A DNA stretch of 64,000 nt from Pseudomonas syringae. Its GTDB lineage: Bacteria; Pseudomonadota; Gammaproteobacteria; Pseudomonadales; Pseudomonadaceae. This document shows positions 1-10,819 of the stretch, piece after piece. The position numbers and the translations under genes are program-made. Location: the NCBI RefSeq assembly GCF_023278085.1, contig NZ_CP066265.1, forward strand, positions 1,394,501 through 1,458,500. Direction: 5' to 3'. Below the pieces are notes generated by a model that did no database searches, was not told the origin of the DNA, and saw only the letters and a program-made list of their open reading frames with translations. Within the stretch, counting starts at the first letter, position 1; each line of letters starts with the position of its first letter.

Positions 1-43
1 ATCGATTCAGGCAATACTCGTTCAGCCATTTGTAGTCGTGCAT
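1..43 (-). CDS. N-terminus of a clipped gene, possibly DNA-3-methyladenine glycosylase I-like
   Basis: Only the first 14 codons lie in the window. They read MHDYKWLNEYCLNR from an ATG at 41-43 on the minus strand, preceded by a GGAG-like ribosome binding site (CTGGAG, 8 bases upstream of the start codon). The start resembles, from memory, a pseudomonad family annotated as DNA-3-methyladenine glycosylase I. Fourteen residues cannot establish that, so the assignment is weak. It reads in the same direction as wrbA and arsC and lies about 108 bases downstream of wrbA. Confidence 0.4.
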   Translation of the reverse strand, partial: MHDYKWLNEYCLNR

Positions 44-150
44 CGGTTCTCCAGAGGATTCAACAGGCAGGTCAAGGGTTCAGACCGACCCTTGACCTGC
101 AAGTTTGCGATTTTGCCAGAAACGTGTGGTGACTCTTTCCGACGAGTCGG

Positions 151-1106
<956 letters not shown>

Positions 1107-1251
1107 TTGCAGGTCGCATCTTGTATGGGGTGGGGCGTATTCTACCCAGCGATGACACTGTTCGACATATCGGATGGTCAATAGTCGTAACGTGGGTATA
1201 AGAAAGCCTGGTCATCGGTAACGCAGGTTGAACGGGCGAGGAAGGATATAA

Positions 1252-1719
1252 ATGGCAATGCGATTGACAGCAGCGGTGATACTTCTCGGCAGTTTGCTGC
1301 TCAGCGGCTGCGGTGTGGATCTGGGCACTGACCAGAACGGCCAGAAGGTCGCCAGCGAACGTATAAAGGGCCACTGGCTGGTGGTGAACTATTGGGCTGA
1401 GTGGTGTGGCCCCTGCCGTACCGAGGTTCCGGAATTCAATGCCTTGTCCGAGCAGCTCAAGGACAAGAAGGTCACGGTGCTGGGCGTCAATTTTGACAAC
1501 CTGCAAGGTGACGAACTGAAAAATGCCGCCAACGCACTGGGTATCAAGTTCACAGTGCTGGCCCAGGACCCGGCCGAGCAATACAGCCTGCCGCCTTCCG
1601 AGGCGTTACCGGTGACCTACATCATCGACGACAAAGGCAAGATGCGCGAGCAACTGCTCGGCGAGCAATCGGCTGCGACTGTGATTCAGAAACTCAAGGC
1701 GCTGCGCGGCGAGGGGTGA
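1252..1719 (+). CDS. TlpA-like thioredoxin lipoprotein
   Basis: A 155-residue thioredoxin-fold lipoprotein. The N-terminus is a lipoprotein signal with lipobox LLSGC, so the mature chain starts at Cys20 and faces the periplasm. The redox motif is WCGPC (Cys52/Cys55), followed by the AhpC/TSA-like segment VTVLGVNFD and a cis-proline segment ALPVTYIID. It is probably a thiol:disulfide reductant such as those that feed cytochrome c maturation or periplasmic repair; the substrate is unknown. It is divergent from arsC, with a GGAAGG ribosome binding site before ATG 1252. A second in-frame ATG lies at 1258. Confidence 0.9.
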   Translation: MAMRLTAAVILLGSLLLSGCGVDLGTDQNGQKVASERIKGHWLVVNYWAEWCGPCRTEVPEFNALSEQLKDKKVTVLGVNFDNLQGDELKNAANALGIKFTVLAQDPAEQYSLPPSEALPVTYIIDDKGKMREQLLGEQSAATVIQKLKALRGEG

Positions 1720-1727
1720 TCAGATCA

Positions 1728-1978
1728 GTTCTCGACGCTCTGCATAGCAACGAGGACGCGGAGCGTCCAGAACGGCATGCGACGCGGAGCGTCGCACGAT
1801 AGTTGATATCATCGTTCCCTACGCTCCAGCGCGGGAATGCAGGTCGCACGATAGTTGAGATCATCGTTCCCTACGCTCCAGCGTGGGAATGCAGGTCGCG
1901 ACGCTCTGCGTCGCAAGAGGACGCGGGGGTGTCTGGAACGGCATGCCGACGCGGAGCGTCGCACGATAGTTAGCCGCA
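1728..1978. repeat. REP-type repeat cluster with a 52-bp tandem duplication
   Basis: Intergenic palindromic repeats of two kinds recur here: a GACGC-(3 nt)-GCGTC core and a CCCACGCT/AGCGTGGG-type core. Positions 1791-1842 and 1843-1894 are direct 52-bp copies differing at about two bases. The cluster lies between the convergent TlpA-like gene (+) and the META lipoprotein gene (-), a typical REP location. No gene is seen in it. Confidence 0.8.
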
Positions 1979-1984
1979 GGCTGT

Positions 1985-2392
1985 TCAGCTATCTTCCAGC
2001 CAGAAGCGCAGCGGTTTGCCTTCGGCTGGCCACAGGCGCAGTTGCTCGATGGGTGAGATGTCCCAGCGTTGTACAGTGCTGATGGCTTTGATGAAGCGCT
2101 GTTCCTGCTCCATCAGTGCTGGCGCGCACATTTTGCGGGTCTTGCCCACTGCGCCGAAGCTGATGGTGTGGTCGTTCAGGGTGTAAGGCGCGAACCAGTG
2201 ATTACAGCCCGCATTACCGTAAGCGCGGCCATCGGCACCGAGGGTCATGGTCAGGTGGCTGTTGTCGATCAGCGGGCGTTCGCCGATCCATTCCATCACG
2301 TAACTCTTGTCCTGCCGAATAGGCAGCGGGTCTGCGGCGCAACCGACCAGCAGCGCGCCACCGATCAGGCTCAGGAGCGCTAGCTGTCTCAT
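1985..2392 (-). CDS. META-domain (HslJ-like) lipoprotein
   Basis: A 135-residue predicted lipoprotein: signal peptide MRQLALLSLIGGALLVGC with lipidated Cys18, then a META/HslJ-like domain. The family segments are ADGRAYGNAGCNHWFAPY and the later GKTRKMCAP, followed by an ERF-type stretch (QEQRFIKAI). Family function is unclear; HslJ is linked to heat and novobiocin resistance in E. coli. I chose ATG 2390-2392 because AGGAG precedes it by 8 bases and it overlaps the upstream gene's stop as ATGA. A start six codons earlier is open but lacks a signal-peptide rationale. Confidence 0.85.
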   Translation of the reverse strand: MRQLALLSLIGGALLVGCAADPLPIRQDKSYVMEWIGERPLIDNSHLTMTLGADGRAYGNAGCNHWFAPYTLNDHTISFGAVGKTRKMCAPALMEQEQRFIKAISTVQRWDISPIEQLRLWPAEGKPLRFWLEDS

Positions 2393-2826
2393 GCCGCTTT
2401 CTCCTGGCACTTCTTGCAGAGGTGCTTTTCGCCTTCGGTTTTCCAGCCCAGCTCCGCGATACGCGCGTTAGCGGCAGGTTTTTGGGCCTTCACGCCCAGC
2501 TTGCTTTCAACCATGAACTCGAAATTCAGTTCGGCGTTGCAGCTGTCGCAATGCACTTGCCACTGGTGGATTGCCAATTCGTCAAACACCGGGCCTTTGG
2601 CAACGGCAATCCATTGGCCGGGCGGGTTGATCAGGTGCCGGACCTTTTCGACTGTCAGGCGCATGTGCAGGCTTTTGCTGCCCTTGATGGTCACCAGCAA
2701 CTGGTCGTGGTCGTGGATCGAGCCGCCGTTGCCGGTGACCTGATAACGACCGGGCGCCAGGGTGCGGCATTCAGTCAGCGTGTGTTGCGGGTTGAGCATG
2801 CTGTAGCGGAAATCGTGTTCGACCAT
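2389..2826 (-). CDS. Conserved hypothetical protein with two CxxC pairs
   Basis: A 145-residue cytoplasmic protein I do not recognise by function. The N-terminal two thirds look beta-rich (repeated short hydrophobic strands around residues 25-85). The C-terminal part holds two cysteine pairs, C93-x2-C96 and C137-x2-C140, which could bind one zinc ion or a metal cluster. It ends in a basic tail. The stop overlaps the start of the META lipoprotein gene by four bases, so the two are probably one transcript. Start ATG 2824-2826 has a GGACC-type site upstream. Confidence 0.75.
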   Translation of the reverse strand: MVEHDFRYSMLNPQHTLTECRTLAPGRYQVTGNGGSIHDHDQLLVTIKGSKSLHMRLTVEKVRHLINPPGQWIAVAKGPVFDELAIHQWQVHCDSCNAELNFEFMVESKLGVKAQKPAANARIAELGWKTEGEKHLCKKCQEKAA

Positions 2827-2921
2827 GGGTCCTCCAAAATTGCGCGCATCCTACCATGCTCCGCGCGATAAACAGTTCCTCCTGACTCTCGTGCCAATGC
2901 CCTGAGGCGGCACGCTTTTAC

Positions 2922-2994
2922 TTACGCTCCGCGTCTTCTTTGCGACGCAGAGCGTCGTGAAAAGCATTCCCACGCTGGAGCGTGAGGAACGATA
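2922..2994. repeat. REP-type palindromic repeat
   Basis: Contains the GACGCAGAGCGTC palindrome (2944-2956) and the CCCACGCTGGAGCGTG element (2969-2984), the same two modules as at 1728-1978. It lies directly downstream of gacS, in the 182-base gap before the Cys-pair gene. Confidence 0.75.
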
Positions 2995-3008
2995 GGTGCC
3001 CAGGCAGG

Positions 3009-5762
3009 TCAAGCGGACACCCGAGCCTCTGCTTCAAGACGGACTATCGCCTTGTCCAGATCGTCCAGCGCATCTTCCCTGTGCGGGGCGTCCTGTTTCA
3101 GGAGTGTTTCGGCGCGCTGGCAGGCCGTGCGCAGTTGTGGCACGCCGCAGTAACGCGTCGCGCCGTGCAGGCGATGAACGCGTTCGATCAGGGCCTGCAC
3201 GTCGTTATTGGCGCGCGCCGTGCTGATGGCTTCGCGGTCGGCTTCCAGCGACGCCAGGAGCATGGCCAGCATGTCGGCCGCCAGGTCAGGCTTGCCCGCG
3301 GCCAGACGCAGGCCTTCCTCGTGATCGAGCACCAGCGGCCCGACGTGAACCAGCGTCGCCTCATGCTGACGCTCCGGTGCAGGCGCGCGCAACGCCAGCC
3401 CTGTCCATTTGAGCACGACTTGCCCCAGTTGCCTTTCGCTGATCGGCTTGGTCAGATAATCGTCCATGCCGCTTTGCAGCAGCGAGCGTTTTTCATTGGC
3501 CATGGCGTGCGCCGTCAGCGCAACGATAGGCAGCGAAGTCTGATTACGCTCGGCTTCCCAGGCGCGAATCGCTTCGGTGGCCTGACGTCCGTCCATGCCG
3601 GGCATCTGCACATCCATCAACACCAGATCGAATGCCTCATGGCGCACCGCATTGACCGCGGCATAACCCCCTTCGACCGCCATGACCTCAGCACCCATGT
3701 CTTCCAGCAGCGTCTGCACCAACAGCAGGTTCGCCGGATTGTCGTCCACGCACAGCACGCGCGGCGCCCGGCTGGACAGCGGCAGGCTGATGTCGGCCCG
3801 AACCGCCCTTGGGGCGATCAGTTCCGACAAAGCCTTTTGCAACTTGCGGGTGCAGGCGGGCTTGGCCTGCAACTGGGTGTAAACATCGTGGACCGCCAAT
3901 TGAAACAACGCATGTTCAGTGGTCGGGCACAGCACCATCACCTTGCAGTTGAGGTTTTCCAGGTCCCAGATATGCTGACGCAGCCGCTCTGGCGAGATTT
4001 CCAGCGCGGTCACGCCCAGCACCGCCAGATCAATCGCCGACGGCGTTTCATGAACCGCCGTGACGCCGTTGAGCAGGTTTTCCAGATTATTGAACACCAC
4101 GGTGTGCAGGCCGCAGTCTTCCAGTTGGTGCTCCAGCGCCTGACGCGCCAGGTCGTGATGCTCAAGTACCGCAGCGCGCAGCCCTTGCAGGGGAATATTG
4201 AGCGATTCTTCCTTGTCTTCGCGGGCCTTGGGCAGTTTCAGGCTGATCCAGAATTCCGAGCCCACGCCCGGTGTGCTGTCGACCCCGATTTCGCCGCCCA
4301 TCTGCTCGATCAGACGCTTGGAAATCACCAGCCCCAACCCCGTGCCGCCCGGCTGGCGCGACAGCGAATTGTCGGCCTGGCTGAAGGCCTGGAACAGCGC
4401 TCGCACATCCTGGCTGGACAGGCCAATTCCGGTGTCCTGCACGCTGATGCGCAGTTGTGCGTGCTCTTCGGTTTCGTCTTCAAGCATGGCCCGCGCGACG
4501 ATGGTGCCTTCACGGGTGAACTTGATCGCGTTGCTGACCAGATTGGTCAGGATCTGCCGCAGGCGCAGCGGGTCGCCGGACAGTGCCAGTGGCGTGTCGC
4601 GGTACACCAGGCTGACCAGTTCCAACTGCTTGGCGTGGGCCGCCGGGGCCAGGATGGTCAGCGTGTCCTGCAACAAATCGCGCAGGTTGAACGGAATATT
4701 GTCGAGCACCAGCTTGCCGGCCTCGATCTTCGAAAAGTCGAGAATTTCGTTAATGATGCTCAGCAGGTTGTCGGCGGACTTCTCGATGGTTCCCAGATAA
4801 TCGAACTGGCGCGGCGTCAGTTCGCTTTTCTGCAGCAGATGAGTGAAACCCAGAATGCCGTTGAGCGGGGTGCGAATTTCATGGCTCATGTTGGCGAGGA
4901 ATTCGGACTTGATGCGGCTGGCTTCCAGCGCTTCCTTGCGCGCCAGGTCCAGCTCGATGTTCTGGATTTCGATGGTCTCCAGATTCTGCCTGACATCCTC
5001 GGTGGCCTGATCGATGCTCAGCTGCAGTTCTTCCTGCGCGTTCTGCAAGGTCGCGGCCATGCGGTTGATGCCCGAGGCCAGTTCGTCCAGCTCGCGGCTG
5101 CCCAAGGGGGGCAGACGGGTTTCGAGGTTGCCGTCCTTGAGTTGCGACACTGCCTGCTTGATCAGGCTCATCGGCCCGTTGATGGTGCGGCTCAGGCGCA
5201 CGGCAACAATCGCGGTAAAGGCCAGGCCGGTAAAAATCAGCAGCAGGCTGGCAAACAGGCTTCGATAGCCGCGCAGCAAGGTGCCGTTATGGGAAATCTC
5301 CAGTTCCACCCAGCCCAGCAGGGTGTCGGCTTCGGCGGGGATGATCGGACTGGTCAGGTGGCGCTGATGGCCAAACACCGGCAGCAGGTAGCGGGTGGCG
5401 TCGACGCCGGTCGAACTGAGCAGTTGCGAGCTGTTGCCGAGGGGCACCGGGCTGATCATGGTGGGCCCGGCGTGGGCCAATGGCGTGCGGTCGACATCCA
5501 GAAACGACACGGCGCGCACGTCGGTCTGTTCCAGTGTCTGCGAGGCGATCCGGCTCAACAGCACGCTGTCCTTGCGCCCCAGGGCATTGGCCGACAGCGG
5601 TGCCAGGTCCTGCGCGATCATCTCGCCGCGCTGCAGCAGCTGGCTTTGCAGTTCGCTCAACTGCATCCAGGTGAAATAGCCACCCAGCATCGCGGCCATC
5701 AGGCTGGCAGGCAGAATCGTCAGTAGCAGCACACGGCCTTTTATACCCAGCTTGGTCAGCAC
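3009..5762 (-). CDS. gacS: GacS/LemA hybrid sensor histidine kinase
   Basis: A 917-residue tripartite hybrid kinase of the inner membrane, the sensor of the Gac/Rsm cascade that activates GacA and thereby small RNAs that titrate RsmA/CsrA. In order: TM1 about 10-30, periplasmic region about 35-160, TM2 about 166-188, HAMP about 190-240, coiled coil, HisKA with [14 protein letters not shown] (H294), HATPase (DTGIGL, GGTGLGL), pseudo-receiver, receiver with phospho-acceptor D717 ([14 protein letters not shown]), and a C-terminal Hpt with HRLHG (H863). Residue numbers match P. syringae LemA as I remember it. Start is GTG with GGAGAG upstream. All phosphorelay residues are intact, so it looks functional. 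Confidence 0.97.
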   Translation of the reverse strand: MLTKLGIKGRVLLLTILPASLMAAMLGGYFTWMQLSELQSQLLQRGEMIAQDLAPLSANALGRKDSVLLSRIASQTLEQTDVRAVSFLDVDRTPLAHAGPTMISPVPLGNSSQLLSSTGVDATRYLLPVFGHQRHLTSPIIPAEADTLLGWVELEISHNGTLLRGYRSLFASLLLIFTGLAFTAIVAVRLSRTINGPMSLIKQAVSQLKDGNLETRLPPLGSRELDELASGINRMAATLQNAQEELQLSIDQATEDVRQNLETIEIQNIELDLARKEALEASRIKSEFLANMSHEIRTPLNGILGFTHLLQKSELTPRQFDYLGTIEKSADNLLSIINEILDFSKIEAGKLVLDNIPFNLRDLLQDTLTILAPAAHAKQLELVSLVYRDTPLALSGDPLRLRQILTNLVSNAIKFTREGTIVARAMLEDETEEHAQLRISVQDTGIGLSSQDVRALFQAFSQADNSLSRQPGGTGLGLVISKRLIEQMGGEIGVDSTPGVGSEFWISLKLPKAREDKEESLNIPLQGLRAAVLEHHDLARQALEHQLEDCGLHTVVFNNLENLLNGVTAVHETPSAIDLAVLGVTALEISPERLRQHIWDLENLNCKVMVLCPTTEHALFQLAVHDVYTQLQAKPACTRKLQKALSELIAPRAVRADISLPLSSRAPRVLCVDDNPANLLLVQTLLEDMGAEVMAVEGGYAAVNAVRHEAFDLVLMDVQMPGMDGRQATEAIRAWEAERNQTSLPIVALTAHAMANEKRSLLQSGMDDYLTKPISERQLGQVVLKWTGLALRAPAPERQHEATLVHVGPLVLDHEEGLRLAAGKPDLAADMLAMLLASLEADREAISTARANNDVQALIERVHRLHGATRYCGVPQLRTACQRAETLLKQDAPHREDALDDLDKAIVRLEAEARVSA

Positions 5763-6045
5763 GCTTTCTCTCCAGCAACAGGTATCAATCCGTCGATAAC
5801 AGGCATCGGCTGCCTGGCTGTATCGGCACGAGGAGATGAGTTTAGCTATTTAGCGCCGTGATGGGCATATAACTCTTTTATCGGCTTAGGCGACGCGATT
5901 AGAGCGTCAATAGACGCTATAAAGGAAACGGCTGCAAAACAGTTCGTTATGCCTTTTGGCAATAAGCACCGCACTTTGCGTGATATGGGCTTTGGGCGTT
6001 TGCCGTTATGATAGGCGCCCCCGCAGACTGGACCGCGAATACGCC

Positions 6046-6948
6046 ATGACCCTGCAGTATCAAACCATCGCCGATTGCGTCGGCAACACCCCGCTTGTGC
6101 GTCTGCAACGCATGGCGGGCAATACCAGCAATACCCTCCTGTTGAAACTGGAAGGTAACAACCCGGCGGGTTCGGTAAAAGACCGCCCGGCGCTGTCGAT
6201 GATCGTGCGCGCCGAGCTGCGCGGCCAGATTCAGCCGGGTGACACGCTGATCGAGGCCACCTCGGGCAACACCGGCATCGCGTTGGCCATGGCTGCTGCG
6301 ATCAAGGGTTACCGCATGATTCTGATCATGCCGGACAACTCCAGTGCCGAGCGCAAGGCGGCGATGACGGCGTACGGCGCCGAGCTGATTCTGGTCAGCA
6401 AGGAAGACAGTATGGAAGGCGCTCGTGATCTGGCCGAGCGCATGCAGGCCCAAGGACGCGGAAAAGTGCTCGACCAGTTCGCCAATGGCGACAATCCCGA
6501 GGCGCATTACACGTCCACCGGTCCGGAAATCTGGCAGCAGACGGCTGGCACCATCACTCATTTTGTCAGTTCAATGGGCACCACCGGCACCATCATGGGC
6601 ACTTCGCGCTACCTTAAGGAGCAGAACCCCGACGTGCAGATCGTCGGTCTGCAACCGATGGAAGGCGCGTCGATTCCTGGCATCCGCCGCTGGCCGACCG
6701 AATACCTGCCGAAGATCTATCAGTCTGATCGCGTCGACCGGCTGATGGACATGGGCCAGACCGAAGCCGAAGAGACCATGCGCCGCCTGGCCCGCGAAGA
6801 AGGTATCTTCTGCGGTGTGTCTTCCGGTGGTTCGGTGGCCGGTGCGCTGCGTATTTCCCAGGAAGTCGAAAACGCCGTGATTGTGGCGATCATCTGTGAC
6901 CGAGGCGACCGCTACCTGTCGACCGGCGTCTACGATATGCCCAACTGA
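6046..6948 (+). CDS. cysM: Cysteine synthase B (O-acetylserine sulfhydrylase)
   Basis: A 300-residue PLP enzyme that makes cysteine from O-acetylserine and sulfide or thiosulfate. The PLP-binding lysine lies in [12 protein letters not shown] (Lys45). Other family elements are the substrate loop [12 protein letters not shown], the phosphate-binding loop [11 protein letters not shown], and CysM-type C-terminal [15 protein letters not shown] use ATG 6046, where family similarity starts; the frame is open 30 codons further upstream. It is divergent from gacS. Its stop overlaps the rlmD start by one base (TGATG), implying coupled translation. Confidence 0.95.
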   Translation: MTLQYQTIADCVGNTPLVRLQRMAGNTSNTLLLKLEGNNPAGSVKDRPALSMIVRAELRGQIQPGDTLIEATSGNTGIALAMAAAIKGYRMILIMPDNSSAERKAAMTAYGAELILVSKEDSMEGARDLAERMQAQGRGKVLDQFANGDNPEAHYTSTGPEIWQQTAGTITHFVSSMGTTGTIMGTSRYLKEQNPDVQIVGLQPMEGASIPGIRRWPTEYLPKIYQSDRVDRLMDMGQTEAEETMRRLAREEGIFCGVSSGGSVAGALRISQEVENAVIVAIICDRGDRYLSTGVYDMPN

Positions 6949-8303
6949 TGGCCAAGCATGAAAGAGGTCTGCGCTTCCAGCCAACCGGCGGCGTCAAGAG
7001 CGTGCAGATCCCTGTCGGTAAAAAGCAGCGGCTGAGCATCGAGCGGCTGTCCGATGACGGGCGCGGTATTGCCTTTCTGGACGGCAAGACCTGGTTTGTC
7101 GCTGGCAGTCTGGCCGGTGAGGAGGTCGAGGCGCGGGTGCTCAACGCGCGCGGCAAGGTGGTCGAGGCGCGTACTGAGCGTGTGTTCACCGCCAGTGCCA
7201 TGCGCCGCGCCCCGGCCTGCGATTATTTCGGCCGTTGTGGCGGGTGCAGCGTTCAGCATGTGCCCCATGAAGAACAGCTTGCCCTGAAACAGCGCATGCT
7301 CGCCGAGCAATTGTTGCGGGTGGCGAACGTCACCCCGGATGAGTGGGCAGCGCCTTTGAGCGGGTCTGAACTGGCCTATCGCCGACGTGCGCGGGTCGCG
7401 GTTCGCTGGGACGCCAAGGCCAAAAGGCTGGATGTCGGATTCCGCGCCGCTGCCAGTCAGGATATCGTGAGCATCGAAGCGTGTCCGGTGCTGGTACAGG
7501 CCTTGCAACCGATCATGAGTCAGTTACCTGCGATGCTGAAGAGTTTCAGCAAGCCGCAGGTGCTGGGGCATGTCGAATTGTTCAGTGGATCGTCGACGGC
7601 GGTGTTGCTGCGCCACACCGCGCCATTGGCCGATGCGGACCTGGCAACCCTGCAGGCGTTCTGTTCGACGCACGGCGCACAGCTCTGGCTGCACGGCGAA
7701 GGCGACCCCCAACCGGTCAACACTGGCGACACCCTGGGTTACCGGCTGGAACCGTGGAACCTGCAACTGGCCTGGCGTCCGGGAGATTTCATTCAGGTCA
7801 ACGCGGCGGTCAATACCGCGATGATCGAGCAGGCGTTGCAATGGCTGGCACCTGCCGCTGATGAGCGTGTGATGGACCTGTTTTGCGGGCTGGGCAACTT
7901 CGCCTTGCCGCTGGCACGTCTGGCGAAAGAAGTGGTGGCGGTCGAAGGCGTTGCGACCATGGTCGAACGTGCAGCCGTCAACGCAATGAGTAATGATCTG
8001 CACAATGTGCAGTTTTTTCAGGCGGATCTTGCCCAGCCGCTGACCCAGGCCGACTGGGCGGCGGAGGGGTTTTCTGCGGTACTCTTGGACCCGCCGCGTG
8101 ACGGGGCCTTCGAAGTGGTGCGCCAGATCAGAAAAACAGGCGCCCGGCGCTTGCTTTATGTTTCATGCAACCCGGCAACTTTGGCTCGTGACACGGTCGA
8201 ACTGGTTAATCAGGGCTACCGATTAAAACGTGCCGGAATCCTCGATATGTTCCCGCAGACGGCGCATGTCGAGGCGATGGCTTTATTTGAAATGAGTAAG
8301 TGA
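6948..8303 (+). CDS. rlmD: 23S rRNA (uracil1939-C5)-methyltransferase
   Basis: A 451-residue RlmD (RumA) enzyme that methylates U1939 of 23S rRNA with S-adenosylmethionine. An N-terminal TRAM domain covers about residues 20-78. Four cysteines that hold a 4Fe-4S cluster are visible: C91, C97 and C100 ([10 protein letters not shown]) and C179. The C-terminal methyltransferase domain has the SAM motif [14 protein letters not shown] and the catalytic cysteine segment [14 protein letters not shown]. It starts within the cysM stop and precedes relA by about 157 bases, the same order as remembered for P. aeruginosa. Confidence 0.95.
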   Translation: MAKHERGLRFQPTGGVKSVQIPVGKKQRLSIERLSDDGRGIAFLDGKTWFVAGSLAGEEVEARVLNARGKVVEARTERVFTASAMRRAPACDYFGRCGGCSVQHVPHEEQLALKQRMLAEQLLRVANVTPDEWAAPLSGSELAYRRRARVAVRWDAKAKRLDVGFRAAASQDIVSIEACPVLVQALQPIMSQLPAMLKSFSKPQVLGHVELFSGSSTAVLLRHTAPLADADLATLQAFCSTHGAQLWLHGEGDPQPVNTGDTLGYRLEPWNLQLAWRPGDFIQVNAAVNTAMIEQALQWLAPAADERVMDLFCGLGNFALPLARLAKEVVAVEGVATMVERAAVNAMSNDLHNVQFFQADLAQPLTQADWAAEGFSAVLLDPPRDGAFEVVRQIRKTGARRLLYVSCNPATLARDTVELVNQGYRLKRAGILDMFPQTAHVEAMALFEMSK

Positions 8304-8460
8304 GCCGCCTTCATTGGATAGAGTCTGGCTGCTGACAGGGAATCTCATTTAATCCGACTGGCCCGCGAATGCTGGTCCTTGCTTGCCCGGCAAGTGGCAT
8401 TCGCTCAGAAGGCTGGCGACTGATGGCGCTATTCATCGCGCCGTAGGGAAGGTAAGCAGC

Positions 8461-10704
8461 ATGGTACAGGTGAGAGCGAACCAGCCGATAAACACAGACG
8501 GCAGTATCAATCTCGACGCATGGCTCGATCATATTGTCAGCGTCGACCTGGTCCTGGACCGGGAAGTCATGAAACAGGCCTGTGAATTTGCCCGGCAAGC
8601 CGAGCAGAACGACAAGGCCCACAAGAATCATTGGGCAGACGGCACCTCCAGTTTCCAGACCGGTCTGGAAATTGCGGAGATCCTGGCTGACCTCAAGCTG
8701 GATCAGGATTCGCTGGTGGCTGCGGTGATTTACCGTGGCGTGCGTGAAGGCGTGATCCCGCTGCCGGAAGTCGAGCAGCGTTTTGGCTCGACCGTTGCCA
8801 AACTGATCGACGGCGTGTTGCGCATGGCCGCGATCAGCGCCAGTCTCAGCCCGCGTCAATCGTTGGTGCTGGGCAGTCAGGCACAGGTCGAAAACCTGCG
8901 CAAGATGCTGGTGGCGATGGTTGATGACGTGCGTGTTGCGTTGATCAAGCTGGCCGAGCGGACCTGCGCCATTCGTGCGGTAAAGAACGCCGACGACGAG
9001 AAACGCAACCGTGTGGCACGGGAAGTCTTCGACATCTACGCGCCGTTGGCTCACCGCTTGGGCATCGGCCATATCAAGTGGGAGCTGGAAGACCTGTCTT
9101 TCCGCTACCTGGAGCCTGAGCAGTACAAGCAGATTGCCAAGTTGCTGCACGAGCGCCGGCTGGACCGTGAGCGCTTCATCAGCGAAGTGATGTCCCAGCT
9201 CGACGACGAGTTGCAGGCCACCGGCGTGACTGCTGACATCAGCGGCCGAGCCAAACACATCTATTCCATCTGGCGCAAAATGCAGCGCAAGGGCCTGGCG
9301 TTCAGCCAGATCTACGACGTGCGTGCGTTGCGCGTGCTGGTCCCGGAAATGCGCGATTGCTACACCGCGCTGGGCATTGTGCACACCTTGTGGCGGCATA
9401 TTCCCAAGGAGTTCGACGACTACATCGCCAACCCCAAGGAAAACGGCTATCGCTCGCTGCACACCGCCGTCATCGGGCCGGAAGGCAAGGTGCTGGAAGT
9501 GCAGATCCGCACGCATGCCATGCACGAAGAAGCCGAACTGGGCGTCTGCGCGCACTGGCGTTACAAGGGCACCGACGTCAAATCCGGTTCCAATCATTAC
9601 GAGGAGAAGATTTCCTGGCTGCGTCAGGTGCTCGAATGGCATGAGGAGCTGGGCGACATCGGCGGTCTGGCCGAGCAGTTGCGCGTCGATATCGAACCGG
9701 ACCGGGTGTATGTATTCACCCCTGACGGCCACGCTATCGATTTGCCCAAGGGCTCGACGCCGCTGGACTTCGCGTATCGGGTACACACCGAAATCGGTCA
9801 CAACTGCCGTGGCGCGAAGATCAACGGCCGCATCGTGCCGCTCAACTACAGCCTGCAGACCGGTGAACAGGTCGAGATCATCACCAGCAAGCACGGCACG
9901 CCGAGTCGCGACTGGCTGAACTCGAACCTGGGTTACATCACCACGTCCCGGGCGCGGGCCAAGATCGTTCATTGGTTCAAGTTGCAGGCTCGCGACCAGA
10001 ACGTTGCCGCCGGTAAAACCCTGATCGAGCGTGAGCTGGCGCGTCTTGCGCTGCCGCAGGTCGATTTCGACAAGCTGGCGGACAAGGCCAATCACAAGAC
10101 CGCTGACGACATGTTCGCCGCCTTGGGCGCGGGCGATCTGCGTCTGGCGCAACTGGTCAACCTGGCTCAGCAGCAGGTCGAGCCGGATCGCGTCAACGAG
10201 CAACTGGAACTGATCCCGCGCAAGGCTACCGGCTACAAGCCAGGCAAGCGCGGTGATATCCAGATTCAGGGCGTCGGCAACCTGATGACGCAGATGGCCG
10301 GCTGCTGCCAGCCGCTGCCGGGCGACGCGATTGTCGGTTACATCACTCAGGGCCGCGGCGTCAGCATCCACCGCCAGGATTGCGCCTCGGTGCTGCAACT
10401 GGGTGGTCGCGAGCCCGAGCGGATCATTCAGGTCAGCTGGGGCCCGGTGCCGGTGCTCACCTATCCGGTGGACATCATCATCCGCGCCTACGACCGCTCC
10501 GGCCTGTTGCGCGACGTCACCCAGGTGCTGCTCAACGAGCGCATCAACGTGCTGGCGGTCAATACCCGCTCGAACAAGGAAGACAACACCGCGCTCATGT
10601 CCCTGACCATCGAAATTCCGGGTCTGGACGCGCTGGGACGGCTGCTGGGGCGGATATCCCAACTGCCGAACATCATCGAAACACGCAGGAACAGGACGCC
10701 CTAG
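8461..10704 (+). CDS. relA: RelA (p)ppGpp synthetase I
   Basis: A 747-residue ribosome-associated alarmone synthetase that makes (p)ppGpp when uncharged tRNA enters the ribosome. In order: a degenerate hydrolase domain (about 30-190) in which the catalytic HD pair is replaced (IYRGVREG where SpoT has HD), a synthetase domain (about 220-370; ENGYRSLHTAV, HEEAELGVCAHWRYK), a TGS domain (VYVFTPDGHAIDLPKGSTPLDFAY), a helical/zinc-finger-like region (MAGCCQPLPGD) and a C-terminal ACT domain. It therefore should synthesise but not hydrolyse. ATG 8461 follows a GGAAGG site. Confidence 0.96.
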   Translation: MVQVRANQPINTDGSINLDAWLDHIVSVDLVLDREVMKQACEFARQAEQNDKAHKNHWADGTSSFQTGLEIAEILADLKLDQDSLVAAVIYRGVREGVIPLPEVEQRFGSTVAKLIDGVLRMAAISASLSPRQSLVLGSQAQVENLRKMLVAMVDDVRVALIKLAERTCAIRAVKNADDEKRNRVAREVFDIYAPLAHRLGIGHIKWELEDLSFRYLEPEQYKQIAKLLHERRLDRERFISEVMSQLDDELQATGVTADISGRAKHIYSIWRKMQRKGLAFSQIYDVRALRVLVPEMRDCYTALGIVHTLWRHIPKEFDDYIANPKENGYRSLHTAVIGPEGKVLEVQIRTHAMHEEAELGVCAHWRYKGTDVKSGSNHYEEKISWLRQVLEWHEELGDIGGLAEQLRVDIEPDRVYVFTPDGHAIDLPKGSTPLDFAYRVHTEIGHNCRGAKINGRIVPLNYSLQTGEQVEIITSKHGTPSRDWLNSNLGYITTSRARAKIVHWFKLQARDQNVAAGKTLIERELARLALPQVDFDKLADKANHKTADDMFAALGAGDLRLAQLVNLAQQQVEPDRVNEQLELIPRKATGYKPGKRGDIQIQGVGNLMTQMAGCCQPLPGDAIVGYITQGRGVSIHRQDCASVLQLGGREPERIIQVSWGPVPVLTYPVDIIIRAYDRSGLLRDVTQVLLNERINVLAVNTRSNKEDNTALMSLTIEIPGLDALGRLLGRISQLPNIIETRRNRTP

Positions 10705-10715
10705 GGGCAGCTATA

Positions 10716-10794
10716 AGCTGCAAGTTTCAAGCTGCAAGCTAAAGCGGATTGCGGTGGCTTCTAGCTTGAAGCTTGAAGCTTGAAGCTTGAAGCT
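10716..10794. repeat. Long imperfect inverted repeat built from AGCTTGA units
   Basis: Positions 10763-10794 hold four and a half head-to-tail copies of the heptamer AGCTTGA. Positions 10716-10740 are the near reverse complement of 10763-10787: 22 Watson-Crick pairs plus one wobble out of 25. The pair would form a long hairpin with a 22-nt loop in the relA-mazG gap. No T run follows, so it is not a classic intrinsic terminator. Confidence 0.8.
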
Positions 10795-10819
10795 AAACCG
10801 CTGCGACCGAAGGAAGCCC

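Noticed and set aside
2982..5726. A 914-codon open frame antisense to gacS
   Set aside because: It mirrors the gacS coding sequence almost end to end, is rich in Gln/Arg/His as expected for a GC-rich shadow frame, and shows no family motif.
8311..10662. A 783-codon open frame antisense to relA
   Set aside because: A complementary-strand shadow of relA with no motifs and no ribosome site; relA itself has full domain structure.
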